A stretch of 31,564 nucleotides of DNA, taken from NCBI GenBank assembly GCA_029858465.1, contig JAOUEZ010000001.1, positions 1-31,564 of the forward strand, given 5' to 3'. This stretch comes from Thermoplasmata archaeon (GTDB lineage Archaea > Thermoplasmatota > Thermoplasmata > UBA10834 > DTMW01). Shown here one piece after another: positions 6,987 through 16,030 of the stretch. Both the position numbers and the translations under genes were made by a program. The first letter of the stretch is position 1; each line of letters opens with the position of its first letter. Below the pieces are notes generated by a model. The model was not told the origin of the DNA, made no database searches, and worked only from the letters and a program-made list of their open reading frames with translations.

Positions 6987-8942
6987 TCAGATTGCCCCCG
7001 CGCAAGCTGTCATTTCCTTTACGGTCTTATTTGGATTACTAGCTTTCATGAAATAAGAGCCGATCAGGACTGCATCGAAATCTCGAAACATCTCAAGATC
7101 CTTTGGAGATTTGACTCCGCTCTCGGCGATGACAATCTTATCATCGGCGATTTTACTCCTCAATGCAGGCAGTCTCAAGAGATCAACATCGAGATTGCCG
7201 AGATTTCTCGAATTAATCCCGATAAGCCTAACCTTCGAATAAGAATCACAGGACATTATCTTCTGCAAATCATTCTCATCATGAATTTCAAGTACTGGCT
7301 CTATGTTGATATCGAACGATTTTTCAATCATTGATTGCAGAGCGTTTTTGGATAAAGCTTTAGCAATCAGAAGCACGGAATCGGCCCCAATCTCTTTCGC
7401 AATTTTCAATTGCTGTTCTGAGATTACAATATCTTTGAAGAGCATTGGAAGTGAGATTCTATTTCGAAATAATGAGAAGAGATCTGTACTCCCGGAGAAG
7501 AAATTCGATTCGACAAGAACCGAGACACCGGCCAAGCCTGACGAGGAATATACATCCGCCATCATTTCTGGCAGCGGTGCTGGACACAGGTAGGAAGATG
7601 ATGGAGATCGGGGTTTGTATTCTCCAATTACAGCGATTCCCTCGGAAGATTCGATGGAATCAGAGAGAGTGATGTTTGACTTTGGCAGTTTTTGGATAAC
7701 CTTATTCTCACAATTCGGTAGCTGCCTGATGCGATCAAGAGCGAGAACTGTGAGAACATTTGGGTTTCTGATAAGTTCCTGATTGAGATTATCAAGAAGT
7801 CTCTTGCCATCTTCACTCTTTAGAATGTCTTCGATTAGAGCCCTTGCAATCTCAGCGCTTCTTTTGCACAATATCTCAGGCAGGATTTTTCTATTTGTGA
7901 GAGTTACTGGCTCAATTGCGATTTGCACCTTCATCTCAATCTCTCTAACGATCGAAGAGTAATTTTCAAGTTGTTTCATCGCGCGCCTTTCCATTAGAGC
8001 TTTTGAGGCAATCTTGACAGCACTCTCGAGATTTTCTGCTTGCCCTGAGATGTATAACGCGGCACCCGCATTCAATGAAACAATGTCGTGCCGCGGGGAT
8101 TTTTCGCCATTTAAAATGCGCAGAGCTATTCGAGCATTTTCTGCCGGATCTCCGCCTCGGACCGAATCTATATCCGCGGAATTGAATCCGAACATCTCGG
8201 GCTCGATCGAGTATTCGACCACCTCATGATCGCTCAACTCGACTATCTGCGACTTCCCTTGGATGGATATTTCATCCATGCCCTGTCCATTAACTAACAT
8301 AATTCTTTTCGCACCCAGTTTTTCGAGTACGCTTACCATTTTAGATGCGAGAGAGAAATCGTACACGCCTATCAGTTGATTCTTGACGCATGCAGGATTA
8401 GTCATCGGGCCGAGTATATTGAAAAACGTCCTTACGCCAATCTCTCGCCGCGGGACGCTCACATTCTTCATCGAGCTGTGAAATATTGGGGCGAACATGA
8501 ATCCGAAATTGGCCTCCCTCAGGCATCTCTCGACAGCTGCCGAGTCGAAATCATACGGCATTCCCAGAGCATCAAGAAGATCTGCAGACCCGGATCTGCT
8601 CGATACTGATTTGTTACCATGTTTTGCCACCGGGACGCCGCATGCCGCCACGACGAAAGAAGAGACCGTGCTAATGTTGAATGTGTGAAGTCCATCTCCT
8701 CCAGTTCCGCAAAGATCTACCGCGCATTCGTCTGCCCTGATCTTCGTAGATCGCTCACGCATCGCTGTCGCGAAACCGAGCAATTCCTCCTCAGTCTCTC
8801 CCTTCATCCTCATCGCGGTGATGAATGAGGCAATCTGACTGCTGGTCGCCAAGCCGCTCATCATCTCATCCATTACGCTTCTTGCCATTGAGAGACTGAT
8901 GGGGTTTCCTTCAACAACTTGCTGAATTGCCTCGCGAATCAT
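6987..8942 (-). CDS. trpD-trpC: Fused anthranilate phosphoribosyltransferase / indole-3-glycerol-phosphate synthase
   Basis: One 651-residue frame holds two consecutive pathway enzymes. Residues 1 to about 330 are TrpD: CGTGGDGLHTFNIS binds PRPP and HGNKSVSSRSGSADLL contacts anthranilate/PRPP. From about 437 onward is the TrpC barrel with catalytic residues in IGEYKPRSPS, MLFKDIVI, PVLEIH, INSRNLG and IAESGV. Between them lie about 100 mostly helical residues, longer than the roughly 45-residue N-terminal segment usual in TrpC, so an added linker is likely. ATG at 8942 is chosen over GTG 8951, because it overlaps the trpG stop as ATGA and gives the usual TrpD N-terminus. No internal stop or frameshift is seen. 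The fusion could channel phosphoribosylanthranilate and CdRP around TrpF. Confidence 0.93.
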   Translation of the reverse strand: MIREAIQQVVEGNPISLSMARSVMDEMMSGLATSSQIASFITAMRMKGETEEELLGFATAMRERSTKIRADECAVDLCGTGGDGLHTFNISTVSSFVVAACGVPVAKHGNKSVSSRSGSADLLDALGMPYDFDSAAVERCLREANFGFMFAPIFHSSMKNVSVPRREIGVRTFFNILGPMTNPACVKNQLIGVYDFSLASKMVSVLEKLGAKRIMLVNGQGMDEISIQGKSQIVELSDHEVVEYSIEPEMFGFNSADIDSVRGGDPAENARIALRILNGEKSPRHDIVSLNAGAALYISGQAENLESAVKIASKALMERRAMKQLENYSSIVREIEMKVQIAIEPVTLTNRKILPEILCKRSAEIARALIEDILKSEDGKRLLDNLNQELIRNPNVLTVLALDRIRQLPNCENKVIQKLPKSNITLSDSIESSEGIAVIGEYKPRSPSSSYLCPAPLPEMMADVYSSSGLAGVSVLVESNFFSGSTDLFSLFRNRISLPMLFKDIVISEQQLKIAKEIGADSVLLIAKALSKNALQSMIEKSFDINIEPVLEIHDENDLQKIMSCDSYSKVRLIGINSRNLGNLDVDLLRLPALRSKIADDKIVIAESGVKSPKDLEMFRDFDAVLIGSYFMKASNPNKTVKEMTACAGAI

Positions 8943-9514
8943 CGCTTGCACATCCTCAGAAAATTGGAAAGGATCGTCTTGCCATGAGATGTCATCACCG
9001 ACTCTGGATGGAACTGAACCCCGTAGATGTCCTCGCCGTCAGCCCTCAGAGCCATGATCTCGGCTTCGTCAGATTCGGCCAAGATTCTCAGTGATGAAGG
9101 GAGAGAGTCCCTATCAACTATCAGAGAATGATAGCGGGTCGCAATGAAATTCTCAGGCACTCCCTCGAACAGAGGATCGTGAGTATGAGTAATCCTGCTG
9201 ACCTTTCCGTGAACAACCTGTCTCGCCCTGATGATCGAGCCGCCCCTGACATGCGCTATCGCCTGATGACCCAGGCAAACTCCCAAAACGGGCCGGCCAA
9301 AGCCATTGTTTCTCAAAATATCAAGGGAGCGGTTTGTGCTCCTCGGATGCCCGGGTCCTGGCGAGATCACGAACCCGTCTGCATCTTTCTGACATGTCTC
9401 TATCTCTGGAGAATCGTTTCTGTGAACGGTCACCTCGGCGCCGAGCTCCTGGAGATATTGGGCGATGTTGTAGACGAAGGAGTCGTAATTGTCGATGAGC
9501 AAGATCTTACTCAT
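8939..9514 (-). CDS. trpG: Anthranilate synthase glutamine amidotransferase subunit
   Basis: TrpG supplies ammonia from glutamine to TrpE. The 191-residue class I amidotransferase begins ILLIDNYDSFVYN and has the nucleophile in GVCLGHQAI and the catalytic His-Glu in GVQFHPESV. The oxyanion-site SPGPG is intact. It is a stand-alone subunit, not fused to TrpD as in some bacteria. ATG 9514 overlaps the trpE stop as ATGA, and the 3' end overlaps the trpD-C ATG by 4 bases, so translation is likely coupled. A pabA-type role in folate synthesis is possible for such subunits, but the operon context favours tryptophan. Confidence 0.95.
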   Translation of the reverse strand: MSKILLIDNYDSFVYNIAQYLQELGAEVTVHRNDSPEIETCQKDADGFVISPGPGHPRSTNRSLDILRNNGFGRPVLGVCLGHQAIAHVRGGSIIRARQVVHGKVSRITHTHDPLFEGVPENFIATRYHSLIVDRDSLPSSLRILAESDEAEIMALRADGEDIYGVQFHPESVMTSHGKTILSNFLRMCKR

Positions 9515-10929
9515 TTATCCTGTCCCTCCTGGAGCGATCTGATTGCCTGGAGCATCGCGCCCATCTTGTGCTCCGTTTCCTGAAATTCTCGTTGCGGAAC
9601 GGAATCCGCGACTATGCCCGCACCTGCCTGAATGCTTGCTTTGTTTCCGGTCACTGAGATAGATCGAATTGTTATCGCGAAATCCATGTTCCCGGTGAAA
9701 TCGAAATATCCGACCGCGCCCGCGTATGGGCCGCGGGGTGATTTTTCCAATTCGGAAATTATCTGCATCGCTCGTATTTTGGGAGCGCCGGTGACCGTGC
9801 CCGCCGGAAAACAGGATCGCAAAGCGTCAAACCCGTCATAATTGGGGTGAATCTCGCTCTCGACATTGCTCACAATATGTTGAACATGGGAATATTTCTC
9901 CACTGACATGAGCTCTGTGACCTTCACACTGCCGCTCTTAGAGACCCTCCCCATATCATTTCTATGAAGGTCCACGAGCATCAAATGCTCCGCCCGCTCC
10001 TTCTCATCGAGGAGCATGTCGAGCTTCAGCTTCTCGTCCTCTTCGATATCTGGGGATCTCGGCCTTGTTCCAGCCAAAGGCCTCGTTATGAGCTTGTTCC
10101 CCTCGAGCCGGACAAGCATTTCTGGCGAGGAACCCAGGAGATGAACATCGTCGAAGTCGAGATAGAAAAGATATGGTGATGGATTGAGCGCTCGAAGAGC
10201 CTTGTACATTTCTACAGGGTCGCCTTTAATCTTGAAATCTGTCTTCCTGGACAGGACAACCTGGAATATCTCGCCGTCAAGGATGCTCTCCTTGGCGGTC
10301 ATCACCATTTTTTCGAATTCGTCCTGATCAATGTTTGTCCTGCTCTCGCCTATGCTGATGCCCGAGGATTCTATCGGCCGGACTTTTTTCAAAGCTTCTC
10401 TGAGATCTGAAAGCTTGCCGTGCGAGATTAGAAAGGTGCGAGAGTTCAGATGATCGATGCAGACCAAATGCTTAGGAACGATGAATACCGCATCAGGAAG
10501 CTGGCCATTGATCGATTCAGGCTCCTTGATGCGCTCGAAATGTTTCACCATGCCATAGCCGAGATATCCTACTGCCCCTCCTGAGAAGGGAGCTATCTCG
10601 GATGCCCCGCATTTTATTGATTTGAAATACTCCTGCAGAACTGCGTATGGATTCCCCGTTTTGACAACCTCATCATCAATCTCCACCAATTGATCTCTGG
10701 CTCTGAATTTGGAGATTGGCGCGACACCGATGAATGAATATCTCGCCGTCTTTCTCGTTCCTTCAACTGATTCAAGGAGGAATGATTCTCCAGGAAATTC
10801 CTCTCGAAGGCATGAAAAAATCGATACTGGGTCGTGTTTCATCTCGCTTTCAATTGATACGCTCATCATTAGTGGCTGTTGAGCGGCTTGTTCCGCGCCC
10901 GTTTCGGCGCCAAAGTAAATCCCTGCCAT
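9511..10929 (-). CDS. trpE: Anthranilate synthase component I
   Basis: TrpE converts chorismate and ammonia to anthranilate with TrpG. The 472-residue protein carries the C-terminal chorismate-binding domain with IFQVVLSRK, ITRPLAGTRPRS, DLHRNDMGR and AGTVTGAPKIRAM, and ends with IQAGAGIVADS. The N-terminal region contains LLES followed ten residues later by Ser (LLES-x10-S), the known tryptophan feedback motif, so allosteric inhibition is expected. The start at ATG 10929 puts about 20 extra residues (MAGIYFGAETG) before the conserved part; the MM pair at residues 21-22 is an alternative. The predicted transcription start lies about 10 bases before 10929, making a very short leader. First gene of the operon. 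Confidence 0.94.
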   Translation of the reverse strand: MAGIYFGAETGAEQAAQQPLMMSVSIESEMKHDPVSIFSCLREEFPGESFLLESVEGTRKTARYSFIGVAPISKFRARDQLVEIDDEVVKTGNPYAVLQEYFKSIKCGASEIAPFSGGAVGYLGYGMVKHFERIKEPESINGQLPDAVFIVPKHLVCIDHLNSRTFLISHGKLSDLREALKKVRPIESSGISIGESRTNIDQDEFEKMVMTAKESILDGEIFQVVLSRKTDFKIKGDPVEMYKALRALNPSPYLFYLDFDDVHLLGSSPEMLVRLEGNKLITRPLAGTRPRSPDIEEDEKLKLDMLLDEKERAEHLMLVDLHRNDMGRVSKSGSVKVTELMSVEKYSHVQHIVSNVESEIHPNYDGFDALRSCFPAGTVTGAPKIRAMQIISELEKSPRGPYAGAVGYFDFTGNMDFAITIRSISVTGNKASIQAGAGIVADSVPQREFQETEHKMGAMLQAIRSLQEGQDK

Positions 10930-10955
10930 TGTCCACGAGAATAGTTGATGCTTGA

Positions 10956-10981
10956 TGTACTATTTATATCTTTATTGTACA
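10956..10981 (-). promoter_or_regulatory. trp operon promoter flanked by TRP-box-like sites
   Basis: On the minus strand TGTACA (10981-10976) is followed by the TATA box ATATAAATA (10969-10961) and then AGTACA (10961-10956). TTGTACAA around the first site is a perfect 8-base palindrome. In Methanothermobacter thermautotrophicus the TrpY repressor binds TRP boxes with consensus TGTACA at the trpE promoter. Two such hexamers, one perfect and one with a single mismatch, flanking and abutting this TATA box suggest a similar repressor that blocks TBP/TFB. No trpY-like gene is in the window. The sites are seen; the regulator is inferred. Confidence 0.6.
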
Positions 10982-11121
10982 AATATGTTCTAAATTGACC
11001 AAAATATTGTTGAGAAAGGCGGTCGCGACTCATCATTGGAGATGATATCAGAAACACAAAGAACAGTTTAACAATATAGGTATAGGAATAATATCGGCAT
11101 CTTTCGCTCGCTCAAAGGGAC

Positions 11122-14100
11122 ATGTCGATAATGTTGGTCGATCAAATGGGCAATTACATTATCTATCTTGGAGAAAGTGGCTCCGATCTGAAGAAATTCG
11201 GGGGGAAAGCCGCCAATCTAACAATACTCGCTTCCTCGGGATTCGCTGTTCCCCCAGGAATAGTTGTAAATGTGAGTGCCTATGAAAAATTCATTGAGGA
11301 CAATAGCCTCGGAGAAGAGATAGGAAAATGCCTCGAAAATTCTAATTTGACAAATGATTCACACCTTGAGAATTGCTCCAAAACAATACAGAACATGATC
11401 CTCTCCGGAAAATTCGACCCTCAGATCTCCAACGAACTGAGGGATGCAATTCGAAGAATCGGCGAGGACAACACATGGGCGGTGAGATCATCCGCATTCG
11501 CCGAGGACATGCCGGGAGCGTCATTTGCTGGCCAGCAGGACTCTTACCTCGGTGTGGCGACCGATGATATCGAGGAATACATAAAGAAGTGCTGGGCATC
11601 CTACTGGAATATAAGGGCGATCACCTATCGCCTGGATTCTGACATCCCTCATCTCGAAGGGGGAATGGCTGTATTAATCCAGAAGATGGTCGATGCGATA
11701 TCCTCAGGCGTCGTCTTCACCATCGATCCCGTCAAGAGAAACAAGGATCGGATGATCATTGAATCGAGCTGGGGGCTTGGAGAGGCAATAGTATCGGGCA
11801 AGGTTGTTCCCGACAGGTTCACAATCGACAAGACCACCTCGGAAATCGTTCTCAGAGAGATAAGCAAGAAGACAAAGGGCGTATTCCTTTCGAAAATTGG
11901 GAGTACCGAATCTGAGATTGAGACGGCCCGTCGGAATGCCCCATCTATAAACGACCAAAATATCCGAAATCTTGCCTCATTGGGAGCGATAATAGAGGAA
12001 GAATTCGGAGCACCTCAGGACATAGAATGGGCGATCGACAAGGAGAGGATTTGGATCCTGCAGTCGAGGCCCGTGACTACGGTCAAGGCGGGGGATGAGA
12101 CTCTTTGGACAAGGGGATACGGTGATGATTATTGGTCGGAGGTAGCCTCTCCGCTATCATTCTCATTGCTCGGTCATTATCTTACTGAGTACGTTAATCG
12201 TGAAGGGTCAAAGGTGATGGGGTACAAAAATCTCACCGACAAGGATCTTCTGATTGTGCACAAGGCGCACGTCTATTTCAACAGCTCAGTCCTGGAAGAG
12301 GTATTCACATACAATCCGAGATTCTCGAGAACAAAGGAGCTTCTGAGCTATTTCCCCATGAGGGATCAGGAGCGAATCGCAAGCGCGAAGACAAGGATTC
12401 TTTCAAGATTAATGGCTGAATTCAGAATTGCACTATTCGATCCAGATGGAATAATGCTGAGAACGGACAAGGCATACAAAGAATGGTCTCAGAAATATCT
12501 TGAGGAGATGAAGACTTTTGATTCTCTCAATCTCACGAAGCTGACGGATGAGCAACTGCACAGTGAATTCCTCAAAATGGAAAAGATGTACATCAAGCAC
12601 TACAGACTGATAAGATACGGGATGGTCACTCACAGCATCGGCACCAACCTCATTATCAAGAGGTGGCTGACAGACTGGTTGAACGATCGATCTGGGGCAA
12701 TATACTCAAAGCTCATCTCGGGCTTGCGCGGGAACAAAACTATAGAGACTAATATCGCAATCTCAAAACTTGCGAATGCGGCTCGAGACAACCTTCTGGT
12801 TGTCTCAAAAATTGATAAAACATCATCGAATGATTTCCTGCAGTTGATCAGATCGGATCCGGATTATTATGATTTCAACAAGCAGCTCGAAGAATTTCTG
12901 AGAGAGTATGGCCACAGGTCTCACACCAGAGAGACTTTCTATCCAAGATGGGTGGACGACCCAACTTTGGTCATAGATATGGTTAGGACGCTGATGGCCT
13001 CGGGGAAAATCGATCTTGAGGAACTCGAGAGGAGGAGGATTCAGGAGAGGATTGAAACCGAAAAAGAGATTTTCCAGAGACTTTCGAAGATGAAATATGG
13101 TTTCTTCCGGAAGACCATCTTTAAAATGGTTCTGAATCTGGCTCAGACATATCTGATGTTCCGGGAGAACCAACGATTCTTCTTCGACCATCAGGTCTAC
13201 AGATGGAGACGACTTTTCATGGAATATGGAAGAAGATTTGCCGAAAGAAAGTTGATTGAGGCTCAGGATTGCATTTTTTTCCTGTCGAAAGAGGAAATCT
13301 TCAAAAGCGCACGAACTGGAAAGCCTTTGGATAGACAACTTTTAAAAGATAGAAGGAAGGAATTCGAGGCGTACAAGGGGGTCTTGCCGCCAAAATTCTT
13401 GCAGGGCGGAGTGGAATTCGATGATCCCATCATCGATTCCGAGGATGCAATAAAGATTACAGGGACACCCTCTAGCCCGGGAATCGTCACCAGCAGAATC
13501 AGAGTGATTGATTCAATCGAGCATCTTCCGGATATAAGGGATAAAGAGATACTCGTGACATCCAACACCGATCCTGGCTGGACCGCGATATTTTCCAAAC
13601 TCAGCGGCCTGATAACAGAAACAGGAGGGATCCTATCTCATGGCGCAGTCGTATCAAGAGAATACGGGATACCTGCAGTCACCGCTGTGAAGAATGCGAC
13701 GAATATATTGAAAACAGGCCAGGAGGTCACTCTTGATGGAAATGACGGCGTAGTGCTAATCAAGGCGGAAATGAAAGACACAGATATTTTCCACGAGTTC
13801 AAGAACCATCCGAATTGGAACGAGAGCTACTATTTCAATTTCTATGACCGGACATCTGATATTTACGGATTTATGAGGATTGGACTTAATCCGAAGATAG
13901 AGATGAAAAACGTCTTCTGCTTCTTCATAATGCCTGATGGAAAAATGATAGGGATAAAGGAAAGCACCCCGGATAGAGACAAAACATTGTCTATTAAAGG
14001 CTTGAATTTTGAAAAGCTGGTTCCGGAAAAGAAATGGAAGTTGAGATGCTCGAGCACAATGACCGGTGCTTTCACAGAAAAAGTCGAATTTGATCTCGAT

Positions 14101-14667
14101 TTTGAATCATTAAATGATATTTTTGATTATAGAGAGGCAGTGACATCCGCAGGAAGGATGATGTCGAAAGATATCGCATCAGAACATCTTGAGCAATTTG
14201 GCAAGATACAAGGAAGATTGAAAATCGGAGAGAAAGTCTATTCGATAGATGCATTAGGAGAGAGGGATCACTCATGGGGAATAAGGGATTGGATCGCCCC
14301 AAAACTCTGGTTCTGGCTGAATGCTCATTTTTCCGAGGTACTATCAGTGAACATTACGAAACTTGTCACGGACATCGGAGAGGTGTATGCGGGGTTCATA
14401 TTCGAGGACGGAAAGAACATACCGATCTTAAACGCAGAGATATCGCCCAGATACGATTCTAAAGGAAGACCGCTTGATTTTAAAATGAAATTGTACGATA
14501 AGATTGGTAACACTCACGAGATAGACGCGATCATAATAAGAGACGCTATCGTCACTTTTGAAGTGCAGGATGGCAGGATGGGTTCAGTCATGCATGAGAC
14601 ACTGGCAAAATATAAATTCAGGGATCGCACCGGGTTTGGCATCGCGGAGTTTCTGACGAGATTATAA
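11122..14667 (+). CDS. PEP-synthase-like phosphotransferase fused to a lipocalin-like domain
   Basis: The 1181-residue protein has an N-terminal ATP-grasp domain of the PEP synthase type (FGGKAANL, WAVRSSAFAEDMPG, SFAGQQDSYL, APQDIEWAIDKERIWILQSR). A helical middle region of about 450 residues follows. Then comes a swivelling phosphohistidine domain, TGGILSHGAVVSREYG, with His840. The PEP/pyruvate barrel of true PEP synthase is absent, so the order resembles rifampicin phosphotransferase or phenylphosphate synthase: ATP phosphorylates His, which then passes phosphate to a small molecule. Residues from about 885 on form a separate beta-rich domain with ERDHSWGIRDW (1047-1057), a motif of lipocalin-like hydroxyneurosporene-synthase/AttH-type families. 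It diverges from trpE. A second ATG nine bases in is also possible as start. The substrate is unknown. Confidence 0.75.
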   Translation: MSIMLVDQMGNYIIYLGESGSDLKKFGGKAANLTILASSGFAVPPGIVVNVSAYEKFIEDNSLGEEIGKCLENSNLTNDSHLENCSKTIQNMILSGKFDPQISNELRDAIRRIGEDNTWAVRSSAFAEDMPGASFAGQQDSYLGVATDDIEEYIKKCWASYWNIRAITYRLDSDIPHLEGGMAVLIQKMVDAISSGVVFTIDPVKRNKDRMIIESSWGLGEAIVSGKVVPDRFTIDKTTSEIVLREISKKTKGVFLSKIGSTESEIETARRNAPSINDQNIRNLASLGAIIEEEFGAPQDIEWAIDKERIWILQSRPVTTVKAGDETLWTRGYGDDYWSEVASPLSFSLLGHYLTEYVNREGSKVMGYKNLTDKDLLIVHKAHVYFNSSVLEEVFTYNPRFSRTKELLSYFPMRDQERIASAKTRILSRLMAEFRIALFDPDGIMLRTDKAYKEWSQKYLEEMKTFDSLNLTKLTDEQLHSEFLKMEKMYIKHYRLIRYGMVTHSIGTNLIIKRWLTDWLNDRSGAIYSKLISGLRGNKTIETNIAISKLANAARDNLLVVSKIDKTSSNDFLQLIRSDPDYYDFNKQLEEFLREYGHRSHTRETFYPRWVDDPTLVIDMVRTLMASGKIDLEELERRRIQERIETEKEIFQRLSKMKYGFFRKTIFKMVLNLAQTYLMFRENQRFFFDHQVYRWRRLFMEYGRRFAERKLIEAQDCIFFLSKEEIFKSARTGKPLDRQLLKDRRKEFEAYKGVLPPKFLQGGVEFDDPIIDSEDAIKITGTPSSPGIVTSRIRVIDSIEHLPDIRDKEILVTSNTDPGWTAIFSKLSGLITETGGILSHGAVVSREYGIPAVTAVKNATNILKTGQEVTLDGNDGVVLIKAEMKDTDIFHEFKNHPNWNESYYFNFYDRTSDIYGFMRIGLNPKIEMKNVFCFFIMPDGKMIGIKESTPDRDKTLSIKGLNFEKLVPEKKWKLRCSSTMTGAFTEKVEFDLDFESLNDIFDYREAVTSAGRMMSKDIASEHLEQFGKIQGRLKIGEKVYSIDALGERDHSWGIRDWIAPKLWFWLNAHFSEVLSVNITKLVTDIGEVYAGFIFEDGKNIPILNAEISPRYDSKGRPLDFKMKLYDKIGNTHEIDAIIIRDAIVTFEVQDGRMGSVMHETLAKYKFRDRTGFGIAEFLTRL

Positions 14668-14670
14668 AAA

Positions 14671-15921
14671 TCATGTCTTACAGACTACACCCTCATCCAA
14701 TTGCTCCTTTCTGATCTTCTTCATAGTTTGCCTGAGGAGCGGTGGCGTCACTAGGACGGTAATCAGCCCCATAATTATAATCACAGAATATATCGAGCTA
14801 TTAATGATGTTGAATTGCAGACCGAACAATGCTATTATCATCGCTACTTCGAGACGCGGAGACATGCCTAGCCCGATGGATATTGATTCTCTCGGTTTCA
14901 TCTTGAATAGCCATGCTGGCAAACCTCCACCGACGATTTTTGAAAGAATGGCCACAGCTCCGAGAATAAGTGCAAACATCCATATCTCCAATGGTAGGAG
15001 AATGTTCACGAGAATGCCAAGAGAAATGAAGAATATCGGGGCGAATACCCATTCGAGGAACGCGATACCTTCCTTGAACTGCTCTCTGTACTCGCAACCG
15101 GCAAAACTTGTGCCGGCTATGAACGCTCCTACGATGGCACTTATGCCTATTCGATCCGCGATGAATGCGTACAGGAATGCGAAAGATAATGCTAGAAGAA
15201 ATCCGCTCTCTCTCAATCCGTATTTGATGCCGATTCTCTCGACTGAGCCAATTACTTTTGTGACGAATTTCATGCCGATATACGCTCCAGCGCTGACGAA
15301 AATCACCGCGAAGATGCTTATCTGAGTGAGATATATCGCATCTACACCTTCGCCCAAAGCGACTCCTGCAGTTATTGCCAGTACGACCATTCCGATGACA
15401 TCATCAACCACGGCCGCCCCGAGAATCGTCTTTGCTACAGAGGTATTGATGAGCTTCATTTCCCGAAGTACTCCTGCTGTAATTGCGACGCTTGTAGCAA
15501 CAAGAGCTGTTCCGACAAAGATCGATTGTGAAAATTTGGTGAAACCGACTCCTGGATCCGGCAGCAGGAACTCTGCAAGGAAAAAGCCAGCAATCCAGGG
15601 GAGGCTGACCCCTCCGATTGCGATTGCTATATTTTTCTTCGTGTAGATATCTCTGATCTCAAATTCAAGACCTATCATGAAAAGCATGATGATTGCACCG
15701 AATCCCGCAAGAAGAGTGACTATGCCGACTGTGCCTTCCTCAGGGAGGGAAATTATGCCGAGAATACTGGGCCCGATTATTATACCGAGGACAATCTGGC
15801 CAATAATTTTTGGCAGGTGCATTCTGACGAAGAGGAAACTTGAGAGAATCGCAACCGCTAGAATCATTGTAATCTGAAACCACTGATCCCCGAATATGTC
15901 GCCTAGGATTTCCTCAAACAT
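14671..15921 (-). CDS. CPA2-family cation/proton antiporter
   Basis: The 416-residue membrane protein has about 12 hydrophobic segments and no C-terminal NAD-binding (RCK) domain. The core motif GAAVVDDVIGM contains the Asp-Asp pair (173-174) typical of electrogenic NapA/NhaA-type Na+/H+ exchange, and IPPII-like PKIIGQIVLGIIIGPS near residue 37 is the other family mark. ISAIVGAFIAGTSFAGCEY near residues 260-280 is shared almost exactly with the second antiporter at 29758. It is convergent with the phosphotransferase gene, with only three bases between stops. A TATA-like ACTTAAATTG lies near 15950. Whether it moves Na+ or K+ is not decidable here. Confidence 0.88.
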   Translation of the reverse strand: MFEEILGDIFGDQWFQITMILAVAILSSFLFVRMHLPKIIGQIVLGIIIGPSILGIISLPEEGTVGIVTLLAGFGAIIMLFMIGLEFEIRDIYTKKNIAIAIGGVSLPWIAGFFLAEFLLPDPGVGFTKFSQSIFVGTALVATSVAITAGVLREMKLINTSVAKTILGAAVVDDVIGMVVLAITAGVALGEGVDAIYLTQISIFAVIFVSAGAYIGMKFVTKVIGSVERIGIKYGLRESGFLLALSFAFLYAFIADRIGISAIVGAFIAGTSFAGCEYREQFKEGIAFLEWVFAPIFFISLGILVNILLPLEIWMFALILGAVAILSKIVGGGLPAWLFKMKPRESISIGLGMSPRLEVAMIIALFGLQFNIINSSIYSVIIIMGLITVLVTPPLLRQTMKKIRKEQLDEGVVCKT

Positions 15922-16030
15922 CTCTCTGTGAATGACAAAAATGCAATTTAAGTGTTGGCAATAGTATCGTTATTCTACATTGATAAGATCGGCTAAGGAA
16001 GGTCTTTCAAAATTTCTTTTGGCTAGATTG

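Noticed and set aside
11122..14667. Calling this gene PEP synthase (ppsA)
   Set aside because: The C-terminal PEP/pyruvate-binding barrel is missing and replaced by a lipocalin-like domain.
14804..15646. Long plus-strand open frames opposite the CPA2 antiporter
   Set aside because: They are antisense shadows of a well-supported membrane protein, with no ribosome sites and proline/arginine-rich, unfamiliar translations.
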